From the NCBI GenBank assembly GCA_948474755.1, contig CAOLHI010002119.1, positions 124,001 through 188,000 of the forward strand: DNA of 64,000 nucleotides. Direction: 5' to 3'. The notes under the pieces are model-generated. The model was not told the DNA's origin. It did not search any database and saw only the letters and a list, made by a program, of their open reading frames with translations. The position numbers were made by a program, and so were the translations under genes. Positions 10,916 through 21,859 of this stretch are shown piece by piece (positions within the stretch are counted from its first letter, which is position 1; every line of letters starts with the position of its first letter). This stretch comes from Ctenosaura bakeri (lineage: Eukaryota > Chordata > Lepidosauria > Squamata > Iguanidae).

Positions 10916-12590
10916 AGCTTTATACCTATTCCATATTCCACATTCTCAAGATGATTATTATTACAAAATGATTATTAAACATCTACACTCACTTTATGGT
11001 AACAAGAACATCCACACTATTCAAACCTCAGGTTGTGTCCTTGTAATTACACCAAAAAGATTTCTCACCCTCTCCTAGAAAGACCTCCACCAATATGATA
11101 TTTAGTCCTTTTGAACGCCTCCACTTGCATCAAACAATGCTTTTTAAAGCTTAGTTACCAGCAGCAGGTGGAAGTGTAGACCATAGGCCACAGTTTCAAC
11201 ACACCTGATTCTACGAGATAATTTTTGAAGAAAAGCAGCAACAACATAGGGCTTCATAACAAACTGTTTGGCATTTTATCTCTTTTTTTTTAAAATGTGT
11301 TTTCGCACACAGTTGGTTATCTATTTCTTCTCCATATGCGACTCATGTTTCTGTTGCTTTTCATGCAGATGAGTTTTATACTTGCACACCTGGTTTCAGA
11401 GCGATACTTGAAAAACTGGCTAGACATTCCTTTTTAAAAAATCTGGCTGATGATGAAAGAGAATAATTCTGAACTGTTATGCAATTGCCTCAAAGATCCA
11501 TTGAAATTTATTATACTAGCCAGAAACTCCTGCCTTTTAATTAATGAAGCAAACCAAATCATGTTAAAACCCTCTAAAACTTCTAGGAGAGGTCACAAAG
11601 GGCTAACTATTTATATTGATCTTGTAAACAGATCCTCCAGGTCATAAACTCACAGGAAATTGTACGATCTGTCAACCATTGTCCCTAACGAGTTTATACA
11701 GAGTTCTTAATGTACATCATCTCTGTCACCTTCAACACCAGTCCAGAGGATGGCAAGGTCAGGTGTCTGCCGCCAGGGTTGACAGAATGTCAACTGGACC
11801 ACCATTCCCACTTTTCACAAAACGTCAAGGAAGGCCAAAGGCAATGCAAAGAGATTCTGGTTTCCACATCTAGCCTCTTCTGGGGGTTTTTTGCACACAG
11901 AAGATGTGACACCTCTGGTGAGACCCAGCTTTCCTCCCATTCTTTCTTTGCTATTAAGAATTTATTTGGCAAAGTAAATGTTTTGACAACATGTTTAATG
12001 ACAAGATACCATTTTCTCACCCATCCACCCACTTTCCACTCCCTCCTCACTCCTTGTTAGGGAGTTGTGTGTTTTTATGTAGCTCAAATTGCTGCTGTTA
12101 CAGTTCAGTTTCATGGGAAAGGGGAGGGAAGAAGGAGAAAGAGAAAAAGGTTGGAGAACGTGAAGAAACAAAAGGGAAGGGAAGACAGAAGACAAAAATA
12201 AGAAAAACAGAGCGATACAGTTGTTTTTCATTGGCTTGTGAGGTGTGATATCTTCAGCTGCTACTGTCACAAATTTTACCTTCCTCTCCCCTTTCACAGC
12301 ATTGGGATGATAAAGAAGAATCGCTGTCCCCATCAGCAATGAGCTTGGGAGGATGATGGAGGGGCTTTTGAAAGCTGTACCACCAAGATTCCTCAGGTAC
12401 ACTGCAGCCAAAGCAGCACAATTTTAACTTCAGGAAAGGACAACAAGAGGTTCTATGGCCACTGGAAATGCAAAATAGTCATACACCTCAGGCAACTGGC
12501 TGCCAAACCAGCAAGCCTGCTGCCATCATTCCTAAAGGTGAGTAGCAAGAGGGTCACTTGTCCATTTGCAGCCATGCATCCTGGAACATA
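10916..12590. other. Unassigned DNA
   Basis: No gene or clear repeat is seen. Several overlapping short frames occur on both strands at 11679-12411, and none shows a conserved domain. Confidence 0.45.
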
Positions 12591-12683
12591 TAGTAGTAGT
12601 AGTAGCAGCAGTAGTAGTAGTAGAGGAAGAAGAGGAGGAGGAGGAAGAAGAAGGAGAAGGAGAAGAAGAGGAGGAGGAGGAGG
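12591..12683. repeat. Compound AGT/AGC/GAGG triplet tract
   Basis: AGT and AGC triplets pass into GAA/GGA triplets over about 90 bp. Reading frames across it encode only Ser, Arg/Gly, Glu or Leu runs and are artefacts of the tract. Confidence 0.9.
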
Positions 12684-13340
12684 GAGTTGGAGCAGCAACA
12701 ACGGCAACAACAACAACAAGCAGAAAAAGAAGTTGTCCCAGGCCACCAAGGCCATATATAGCCTAGCAAGAGTGCTGCTTGGCTGTAGTAGCCCGCAAAC
12801 ACACAAACAACACTATTCTCCCTCATGTTTTGGTGTGTTCCTTATTCTCAGACTTGAGAATAAATAACAGCATCATTACATAACCTCAGTACTAGTAATA
12901 ACCTGCAAGGTGTGCCACTCTGATCTTTCAGCTCTTCAAATGGAGACGAGACTGCCCAGTGACAAAACAACAAGGCAGAATTGAACAAGTTCAAGAGACA
13001 GTATGAAGAAAGAGTCAGACTAGGATACAAATCTGATTGGATGAGATCCCACTCAGCTATGAAACTCACTGGATTAAGGCTGTTAGTTCTGGATCATACC
13101 AGGCCCTAAGGTTTCCAGGCCAAAACTAGAGACTGCCCTGGTGATGTCTTTAACCACTGTGCATTAAGTACCAACAACAGTTGTTTGTAGCTTGGCATTC
13201 AGACCAGTTCACACAGAGACTGTATGTTCCTGTTTGGAAATTAAGACAGAAATTCTTAACTAAGGGGCCTGTTCTCAGATTAAGGGTAGCGGGGAATTAT
13301 TTCTTCTCACTTACTTAGAGAGACAGGACATGAACATTTA
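12684..13340. other. Mostly unassigned DNA; possible SINE scrap
   Basis: No gene is seen. Around 13015-13078 the sequence ATCCCACTCAGCTATGAAAC, then TCACTGG, resembles the central tRNA-like part of the Sauria SINE. It is too short and diverged to be sure. Confidence 0.4.
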
Positions 13341-13348
13341 ATGTAGCC

Positions 13349-14054
13349 CAGTGGTTCTTCACCTTTCATTACCAGGAACATCCTTTAAATATCTTTTGTT
13401 GCTGTGGATCCCCAAGACTTAACTCAAGATTTAAAATCGTAAAGTCCATAAAACATTTCATTGAAAATTGCTCATCAAAGGTCTTCAGATTGGAAGACAA
13501 GGGAGAAATAAGTAAATCCACACTTCCTGAGAGGCACTGGAAAGGCAGGGAAGACTCTTCTGCTTTTTCTTACTTGGTCACGGCTAGACTGGATTGAACA
13601 ACAATGCACAGGCCCAGCCAACCATCCACCATTTGCCTTCCTTTCTCTTTCTCTCTCATTCTCTCCTTTCCCTCTTTTCCAGGCTTCCAGTCTATCACAA
13701 ACACTCAAACACCCCCTAGGAGACCTAGAAGGAAGGAAGGAAGGAAGGAAGGAAGGAAGGAAGGAAGGAAGGAAGGAAGGAAGGGAAAAGGCAAAGGAAG
13801 AGGGAGCTGAAGGCAAAAAAGGCAGGTTGAAGTTGCCCTTCTATAAAAGACCTTGAGTATGCCTCCTCTTTTTCACTCACAAGTGCACATGCTTTCATCT
13901 GAACTGAGTGGTGGCTTATTTTGCCAACAGTAAGCGATCTCTCCAACTTCCACTGTCTTCCCAGGGTCGACACCTGCTGCAGCAGCACCCCCTGTTTTTA
14001 TCTGGCCCCACTCAGAATGGATCTTCTACATGGACCCAAGGTTAAGAACCACTA
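13349..14054. mobile_element. hAT-like DNA element, copy 1
   Basis: The left terminus CAGTGGTTCTTCACC is an inverted match to the right terminus GGTTAAGAACCACTA. The flanking octamers ATGTAGCC (13341-13348) and ATCCAGCC (14055-14062) agree at 6 of 8 positions, which fits an eroded 8-bp hAT target-site duplication. The left interior (CCTTTAAATATCTTTTGTTG) is shared with the copy at 56394-56901. No transposase frame is visible, so it is a non-autonomous derivative. A (GGAA)n tract lies inside at 13728-13784. Confidence 0.72.
13728..13784. repeat. (GGAA)n microsatellite
   Basis: About 13 uninterrupted GGAA units lie within the hAT-like element. The second hAT-like copy lacks this tract, so it expanded after the two copies diverged. 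Confidence 0.95.
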
Positions 14055-14155
14055 ATCCAGCCTACTTGCTTCCAGCCAGAAGGGGCATGTAGAGTGGAGT
14101 GGAGGGTAAGCCCTAGCACCGCAAAAACTGAAAGGGAAGGAGGAAGCTAACCAAG

Positions 14156-14275
14156 TACCGTATTTGCCGGCATATTTGCTGGTGTATAAGATGCATCTAT
14201 GTATAAGATGCACCCCATTTTCAAACAGCATTTTTTTTGGGGGGGAAAGTGAGTCTCATACACCAGCAAATACAA
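14156..14275. mobile_element. Short palindromic MITE (ATTTGCCGGC-type), copy 1
   Basis: The left end TACCGTATTTGCCGGCATAT is matched inversely by the right end ACACCAGCAAATAC. The interior repeats GTATAAGATGCA. A related copy is at 58918-59026. I do not assign a superfamily. Confidence 0.55.
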
Positions 14276-16049
14276 CAAATACACAGATTGCCTGGAGAGT
14301 CTTTGAAAGTTGCAGCAACAAATCAATTGAGACTTGCAAATGGTACCACGCTGCTGCTCCACTATTTGGGCTATAGATCTGCACACAGCTCTTTTGTCTT
14401 GCCTTGGGTTGAGCCTACCAAAACTGGAAAATTTGGACCCTTGCCTCCCATTTGGAGATGGCCCATGAAAAATGGAGACTCAGGACTAGGCACTGAGATC
14501 TGGCAACCCTAGCTGGGATAAACCAATTACTATTTTCCAACCCAACCTACCACAGGTGTTTGTTGTAGAAACAAAATGGGCCAACAGAAGGCAACGTATA
14601 CATCTCCACAAAAACCTGGGAGTGAAGACAATATGAAAATACAATAAATTAAATGCAGCTTTAGGCCAGCCTTAGGCCATTGGACTGCAACAAGTACTCT
14701 GACCATCATTAAAAAACACATCAGTACCTATGCAGATAAAGACTCAAAATCATTTTATATAACATGATTGACCCTGCTTGTAACCACTGCTTTTATGTTA
14801 CCATAGCAATTCTTGAATAAAAGAGAGATCTTAAAATACAGCAACATACTAGTAATCATATTTGACAAGAGTGAACAAACTTTAATGCCAATCTGACTGA
14901 TCTCCATGAACACAAAACTAGCCAAACTAAACAACTCACAAGGCTAGGGACTTGTTTTGAGTCCAAAGGAAAAAAATCTCTGAAGTTTATGCTGAAAAAG
15001 GTCACAGTGGAATAAAAATTACAACTATGATATATTAGGCAAAGATGAACACCATAAAATCCATGCATAATTTAATTCCACAAGTTAATGTATTCCTGAT
15101 CCTAGATTAAGGTGTTACGGCTTTTCACCCTTTCACTCGTTAATGAACACACGGCATTACAATAAACAGCAAAATTTATGTTTACTTAAAATTCATCCCT
15201 CATCAAGTATAGATCATATATTTAACCATAATGAGATTTTTTTTTGCATTAATGCTAACTCTAATGTTCACTTTAGCAAAATAAAAAGCCAATGCAATAT
15301 TCTTGTCTCTTTACATTCCTTTTCAGCTGAGATTATTAACATTATTATTACAGAACTAATGTGTGTTTGTCTGGCATATCTCTTATATACAATAATTACA
15401 TCAGGGGGAGGAAGTTAATGAGGTGATCAGACATCACAAATCAGTCTATGGTTTGTAAGTCTGCAAATGAGGTTGAGCATTCCCTCAAGGATTCTCCACC
15501 TCAGCAGAATGCTACCTGATTTCATAAACCCACATTTTGCCAATTCAGTTATCACAACAAACTGGGATTGTGGGAAGCCAGGAATTTTTTGTGGATAGAG
15601 GAGAGCAGTAGAGACTTGTTCCCAGGTCTCAAACCATGATTTAGAGCAACAATGACATCTGAAAAGTTTCAGTGTTTACATTTACCACTAAAAAATATAA
15701 ACAGAAGCACCCTACTTTCTCAACTTCACAAACTCATGGGTCATTGAGAAACAAAGTGAAATCAAGACGTATATAAATAGTATCTTCAGTTTCCCAAGTA
15801 TGTTTGATGCATCTATACATACAGGTGTATGCACAACATATGCTACTGAGAGACAAGACTGTACACCTTCTATCTAAGCACAGGATGCACAGTGAAATTC
15901 TATTTCAACCTAAGAGAAATGAAGAGATAAGGACAAAGGGACTTATTTAATACACATGCACCTGTCACCATCCTTGGATACATCCAACAATTCTCAACAT
16001 ACTGAAGTAAAATCCTTACCTTACTGAACTCACCCACTACAGCACTACT
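14276..16049. other. Unassigned DNA
   Basis: No gene or recognised repeat is seen over 1.8 kb. The sequence is AT-rich. Confidence 0.45.
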
Positions 16050-16508
16050 GTCCTGTGATGGTGGGATGGCATACTCCTGTGAGGGAAGAGGTTATGTTGA
16101 TGGTAGCAGTGCTGATGGTAGGGTCTCTCATTTCAGACAGGCTTTTGCTAAGGAGCCAGATTAAGTGTGCCGAACAGCTGCCGGGAAGCAGCAGTCATAG
16201 GGGATGAAACTAGTGGAGGATTTCCCAGAGTCAAAGAGTAGTGACACTACAACTAACCTTTGATAGCACTGTGGAGAAAAAGACTCAAAACCCTATGATG
16301 AGACAATCCAAAATGAAACAAGAGAGAGCATTAGATGATGAGATTCCTGGGTCTGAAGACACTCAATGAGCTACTAGGGAAGAGCAGACGATAGCTACAG
16401 ACACAACTGGATTCAAGTTGTTGACATGCTCAGAAGAGAAAGGAAAGAAAGAAAAAGGAAAGGTGCACAACACATATTATAGGAATATGGAATGTAAGAA
16501 GCATGAAT
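16050..16508 (+). mobile_element. BovB/RTE LINE 5' region and start of endonuclease
   Basis: The last part, GGAATATGGAATGTAAGAAG then CATGAAT, encodes IWNVRSMN-like residues. That is the conserved opening of the RTE/BovB apurinic-like endonuclease. The preceding 400 bp are taken to be the 5' UTR, with a less certain boundary. The fragment ends abruptly at 16508, where BovB sequence continues in the opposite orientation. Confidence 0.6.
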
Positions 16509-17086
16509 CTTCAGGATCTTGTCTAGTTCCTTCATAGCTGCCCTTCCAAGTCCTTGTTTTCTTCTGATTTCTTAACTGCAGTCTCCATTCTAATTAATGA
16601 TTGAGCAAAGGTATGGAAAATCATGAATTATTTCAATGTCTTCATCATCTGCTTTGAGTTTATGTAAATCATACATGGTCATTGTTTTTATTTTCTTAAT
16701 GTTTAGCTGTAAACCTGCCTTTGCACTTCCTGTCTTGACTTTCTTTAGTTATCATTCAAAGTTTTTGCTGTTTTTTGCTATGGTAGTCATCTACATACCT
16801 TAAATTGATGTTTCTTCCTCCAATTTTCACACCTCCTTCCTCTGTGTCAAATCCTGCCTTGGGTATGATATGTTCAGCATACAAGTTAAACAGATGGGGA
16901 GACAAAATGCAGCCTTGCCTGACCATTCTGCCAATGGGAAACCATTCTGTTTCTCCTTATTCTGCCCTAACAGTGGCCTCTTGTCCTCCATATATATCAG
17001 GACAATCAAATGTTGTGGCATACTCATTTCTTTAAGAGAAATCCATAGTTTCTCATGATTTACACAATTGAAGGCTTTACTATAAT
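16509..17086 (-). pseudogene. BovB/RTE reverse transcriptase remnant
   Basis: On the minus strand, broken frames resemble BovB reverse transcriptase in order. They give a KAFN-like motif A, a PQHLIVLI segment, a decayed WFP..GVRQGC-like motif B region, LFNLYAEHI-like residues, and finally an AMKELDKILK-type block. The frame is repeatedly shifted and the active-site region is damaged. The 3' UTR is missing and the sequence meets BovB 5' sequence in inverted orientation. Confidence 0.75.
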
Positions 17087-17220
17087 CTGTGAGGCGCAGG
17101 CTAATGTTACATTTCAGAGGAAAGAACTGGCAAAACTACGTCTGAGTATTCCTTTCCTAAGGAAACCCTATGAAATTCATGGGTCACCACAGTCAACAGG
17201 CTATTTCAAGGCATATACAT
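17087..17220 (+). mobile_element. 5S-Sauria-type SINE body and tail
   Basis: TACATTTCAGAGGAAAGAAC, TGGCAAAACTAC, ATTCCTTTCCTAAGGAAACC, then CTATGAAATTCATGGGTCAC is the reverse of what is seen in the minus-strand copies at 46800-46935 and 50800-51045. The 5S-rRNA-like head is absent here, and the copy starts directly next to the BovB remnant. Confidence 0.7.
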
Positions 17221-17246
17221 ACTCAACAGTCACGGGGGTGTGGCTA

Positions 17247-17342
17247 TGGTCGACCCTCCACATTCATGGGGGGATGCGGTACAGGACCTCTACAAAAGTA
17301 GAAAAAAAGTGAATATCTAGAGTCCTCTCCCCAAACCATATT

Positions 17343-17382
<40 letters not shown>

Positions 17383-17653
17383 TTCAACTCACTACAGATT
17401 CAAATGTGCAATATACAATACATTTGAATTCGCTGTGGAAAGCATGCCACCTGACCAGTTCTGTCTTTGAGGTGGTGGGCTTCCTTTCAAGACTGTGTTT
17501 GCAGTCCCTCTCAGTCTTGTAAGGCTTCCAGAGAAACTGTGAATCCCATGCAACACTTAAAAATGGTGTAGGGCATCAGTGGAAGCAATGGCAAATAATC
17601 TGTGAATAATCAAATCTACAAACATGAAACCAGTGAATGTGGAGGTCCAACTG
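17247..17653. mobile_element. Tigger-like MITE with TA duplication
   Basis: The left terminus GGTCGACCCTCCACATTCAT and the right terminus ATGTGGAGGTCCAACTG are inverted repeats. TA dinucleotides flank both ends (17245-17246 and 17654-17655), as in Tc1/mariner-type elements. There is no transposase frame. An (AC)n tract lies inside at 17345-17380. Confidence 0.72.
17345..17380. repeat. (AC)n microsatellite
   Basis: Eighteen uninterrupted AC dinucleotides lie inside the Tigger-like MITE. Confidence 0.95.
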
Positions 17654-18133
17654 TACTACAGATCTTAATAGTAGTCATCAAGAGTTGTAAAAAGGATACT
17701 GGAGAGTGAAACTTGTTAGTTCTTAATGGGCCACAAGACTCCTTGTTGGTTCTCTTATTTCACCTTCACGGTAAATTAATGTTATTCATGCTAGGATACG
17801 TAAAGACTATTCCCACTGTAAAACTGATCTTGTTAAGTTTGATATAGTTATTGGTATAAGAGAGGTATTATAGAGTCACAGTTTTATTGTTTTACCGGTG
17901 TAGTGATTAAAATGTGTTGATTACAAAGATACTGCAAGGGCCATAAATCAAACTATGGTCAAGCTCCTTTTTTTTAAATGAATCAATTTGGTACACAACC
18001 TCCGTTTAATAACATTTATGTTTATGAGAAGGGTGTGGGGTTGTCAGTGGTCTCCCTCTGTATTTTAGTCAAGTTCAACACGATTCACTAAGACAGCTAC
18101 CAGAGATTCTTTCACAGAGCTAGAATAACCTAG
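17654..18133. other. Unassigned DNA with a possible repeat fragment
   Basis: At 17715-17766 the sequence TTCTTAATGGGCCACAAGAC, then TCC, recalls a dispersed reptile repeat. It is too short to classify. The rest is unrecognised. Confidence 0.35.
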
Positions 18134-18333
18134 GTCATTTCCACCCTACAATGTTAAAGTGCTATTATTCCACTTTCAGCATCCTATGGAATCCTTGGGT
18201 TTGCATTTGAGGGAGGGGAATTCAGAATTTTCAGCCAGAGAACTCTTTGGCCTCAGTCAATTACAAACCCCAGAATTCCACAGGATGTCAAAAGTGGAAT
18301 AATAGCACTATAACAGTGTAGGGCAGAAATGGC
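18134..18333. mobile_element. 200-bp palindromic MITE (family A), copy 2
   Basis: The structure is the same as at 6924-7123. The left arm is GTCATTTCCACCCTACAATG and TCCACTTTCAGCATCCTATG, the right arm CACAGGATGTCAAAAGTGGA and AACAGTGTAGGGCAGAAATG. Its 200-bp length is identical to copy 1. The flanking pentamers (CCTAG and CATAA) do not match, so its target-site duplication is eroded or its ends have been altered. Confidence 0.78.
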
Positions 18334-19983
18334 CATAAAGTTTTTGCAAATGGCATCTTTTAGCCAGAAGTATCTTTACAATTCATGCAGTTTTTCTCCT
18401 CCCTCCTTCCTTCCTTCTTCTTTTGGAAATGGGTGGGTGGGGAATTACTGTCCCCCTACTTATTGTGCCCTTAAGATATCCTGACTGAGACAATGAACTC
18501 ATCCGAACACTGGTAGCCAGCATCAGAGAACAAAGTAGCAGATTCATACCAGGACAACTTCAGGTTCTATAGACTGAATTTGGACCTCCCAAGCAGCCAA
18601 GGTGCTGCCAGATGGGCTGTTTACAAAGCAACCCTGTACGTGTCTACTGAGAAATAAAGCCTATTTGGATTTAATGAGGAATCATTCAAGGTGTAAGACT
18701 GGAGCTTTAATCTTGTGGCTTCTAAGACAACTTATCACACACAGAATGTGTCAGTTAAACAAATCTATATTTAACCTAGACCACAATGAACATCTCATTT
18801 TCAAATAGCTTTGCCTGCTGTACTCATCTTAATGTGAATCAAGCAAAGCCTGGAATGAAAAATAAAGGCTTAAGTCAATCCCATACAGTCAAGCTCTGCA
18901 CCATCATAACAGATCAAATCTAAATTCCAACAGTTAAATGTTTTACATATGCACTCGCATATGGTTTGCCACATAAATCCATTTCCCATATACATGCTCT
19001 ACTTCCAGCATGGCTAAAGTTCGTCCATTATATTTCATATTTATGCAAAAATATTTGATTTATTAACATGCAGAGGGTTCTGCATTGCCAAATATTTTCT
19101 GACCATCTGTTCAAAAGACAGCTTGCCTATATCTGCCGATACACTGGCTAGCAATTAGAAAGAGAAAAATATTGACTGAGCCAATATCTGCACCAGAATA
19201 GCTGGTCCTTAGCTGCAAATATCACATTGAAAAGAGAATCCACAACACTGGATCATTAGCACTTCTCCTGAATGGGAAGTAGGTTTGAGGATATGCCAGC
19301 AAATTAATAATGAGTCAGACTTGCATACTCAAGCTCTCATCTCACAGCATATATATATATATAACATCATATCAATATTTGGTGAGTCTTTATGTGCTCT
19401 GTGTGGATGTGTATGCACATGGGTGTGAGCAAGAAGGAACTGGGAATGCCTGGATAACTGGGGAAGCCCAGACTTTGATGCAGTGAAGTTAGTGCCAGTT
19501 GTTCTTGTTTTAACATCCAGTTATAGCCAGCTATTCTGCATGGTGCCTCCGCACTGGACTTACTCCTCACTTGTGGGAACTGCTGGTAGAATGGAAATTT
19601 TGCAGGTAGCTGCTTCTAGACTCAGCAAACAGGACTAGGAGCAGACAAGGCTGGGGACAAAAGGAAATCCTCTTTTTCTTTCGTTGCTTTATTGCTACAG
19701 GAATGCAAAGATTCTGAATGAAGGAAAGTGGAGCAAACAGATTGGGGGCATTGCGGGAAAGAGAGGGCTGCTGGTGAGAGGAATGAATTCCTTGCTATGG
19801 TTGAATCAATAAACACTTTACAGGCGGTCTCAGAATTATTTAAGTTGTGCACCTCCTCAGTGGTGCCATCTATTATAGCTGTTATCAAGTCAATGAAATG
19901 CACAGTCATCACTGAACTCATGTATAGAACTGTTACATATGGATAAGATTATTCTATGCATGGAGCTCTTTAGATATCCAGCC

Positions 19984-20024
<41 letters not shown>

Positions 20025-20459
20025 TAAATGAAATTCAAGGATATTTGAGACACATACACTCATGGTTGGGGTTGTGAACAGATGATTATGACCAGAGAAG
20101 CAACACACAATCTTCGTGTAATTTATACTAACATTCTGGATGGAGAGGAGAGCAGGTGAAGAGCTCCTGGTTTTGCTAGGGTTTGCTGTTCATTTCAAAC
20201 TATGATTTAATCTCTGAATAGGTTGAATCAGATCACCATTCCTACAGTCAAGATTACTTCAAAACCCCACCACATAACTGCAATCCCAAGAAAAGGAAGC
20301 AGTCAGTAAAAATAGAGCAGCAGAGGAAAATGAGCAAATATTAATAGACATCTACACTTCCAGAGGATTGTAGGGTCAGAGTCCAAGTCATCTACCCATG
20401 CAGTAGGTCAGTGCAAAGGACTAACTCTCACGCAGCACCATACTGGGCTCCCTCCACTG
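18334..20459. other. Unassigned DNA, one MITE-like scrap, one microsatellite
   Basis: No gene is seen. At 18625-18705 the sequence GTGTCTACTGAGAAATAAAG, then CCTATTTGG, resembles a dispersed repeat common in reptiles (see also 27005-27112). An (AT)n run is at about 19350-19364 and a (TG)n tract at 19987-20023. Confidence 0.45.
19987..20023. repeat. (TG)n microsatellite
   Basis: About 18 TG units. Confidence 0.95.
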
Positions 20460-21695
20460 CAGACATTTCTTCTCTTTTCTTTTTAATATTTCTACTGAGG
20501 ATTTTCAAGGGCACTAAAAACTACACATATGCAAGTATATATAGAAATATATAGAAACTGGAAAAGAAAAAAATGGGGGATAGAGCACACAAAAAAGCCA
20601 AAGACAGAAGAAAGAATGATGACTTCTGACTTTCCATTTGGTGGCTATAAATCTCAATAACATTTTACTTCTCTAACAAATTATTTCATGTTCTTCTTCT
20701 GATAATACAGCTCTACTAGCTATCAAAACCTACAGTTAACATATCATTCCCTTCTTTCTGAAAAAAAAAGCCAATCAAGGGTTCTCAATCTTTCAGAACT
20801 GTCTCTAATGTTTTAACTCTAATCAGAGTGGATAATGTGTTCATTTCTGCTAAATCATTCAATTTTAACAGCAGCCCTCTTTTGTTGATATTGTTGAAGT
20901 CTTCCATCTTTGCTGGTATAACAGTCTAGCTGAATTAATCATACACCATAGTAGTCTTCCATGTTTCCTTTCCAATTACCCATCTATTAATCCCAAAAGG
21001 AAAGGGTGCAGATGGAAAAGGTTTAATTGGATATTCAGTTTCAAAATTTTCTACATTGAAGTATATATTTGAGCCCAAAACTTTTTTGATTTCTCACACA
21101 TCCACTACATGTGATAAAATGTCCCTATATGCTGTTCATATACCCAGCATACATTTAAAACATCTTTATCCATTCTAGCAAACTTTTCTGGAGTTTTATA
21201 TCATCAATACCTCATTTTATCAACCAATTCTCTCTAAGATCACAACGCAAAATGTATTTCAACCCCTTTGACCACAGCCTTTCCTACTGATTCTTTTGTA
21301 TATTATATCCAAAGTTCTGGGCCCATTTTATCATACAATCTTTAACTTGTTCCTCTTCTATATCCAATATTAAGCAAAGTTTACACATTTTACCAAATCA
21401 GATGCTCATCATTAGTACTCAGCTACAACTCAAATTCAAATTTCCTTTGTTCAAAACCATTCATCTTTTATATCCATCTTAACTCTTTTGACCATTTGTC
21501 AATAAGAAAACAATTGGAAACTGTATTCTTTTGATAATAGTTTCTCAATCAACTTAATTCTATATTCTTATTGAACAGACCCTAAAAAGTCTTGGTAGGT
21601 TAACCATCTTTCTTTTGGTGTTGATTCCTTTCTGTAAAAAGCTTCTTGTTCTGAAACCCATAAAGGCATTTTTGGACACAGCCAGCAGTCTCCCA
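20460..21695 (-). mobile_element. Degenerate L1 LINE, ORF2 C-terminus and 3' end
   Basis: Conceptual translation of the minus strand gives residues resembling the L1 ORF2 C-terminal domain. These include a KWAQNFGYNI block, a region like the CWKC..GTFYHMWW zinc-knuckle-like segment (here damaged), and a KSFGLKY counterpart of KKFW.. . Stops and shifts are frequent. The 20460-20900 part is AT-rich and probably 3' UTR. The upstream part repeats the segment at 10728-10915. The clade call is tentative because it depends on a degraded translation. Confidence 0.6.
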
Positions 21696-21859
21696 TGCTA
21701 CAAAAGCATTAAGAAGAGCAGATTAACAAGTGTAAACAAGTGTAAACAGGACCTCTCATTACTGACACATATTTGGGGTTTCTGTTTCAAGCTATTCTTG
21801 ACTGAATGGGACAGAAAGAAAGGCAGAGTTAAGTGTTCTAGAAATCAACCCTTATTAGG

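Noticed and set aside
12538..12867. Serine/arginine-rich, Glu-rich and Leu-rich frames on both strands
   Set aside because: They are translations of the AGT/GAA/GGA triplet tract at 12591-12683, with no other protein features.
13475..13988. Frames with repeated Ser-Phe-Leu-Pro residues
   Set aside because: They arise from the (GGAA)n tract inside the hAT-like element.
16050..17086. Twin-primed BovB insertion
   Set aside because: In twin priming the 5' portion is inverted upstream of the 3' portion. Here, relative to either strand, the inverted part lies on the wrong side, so another explanation is needed.
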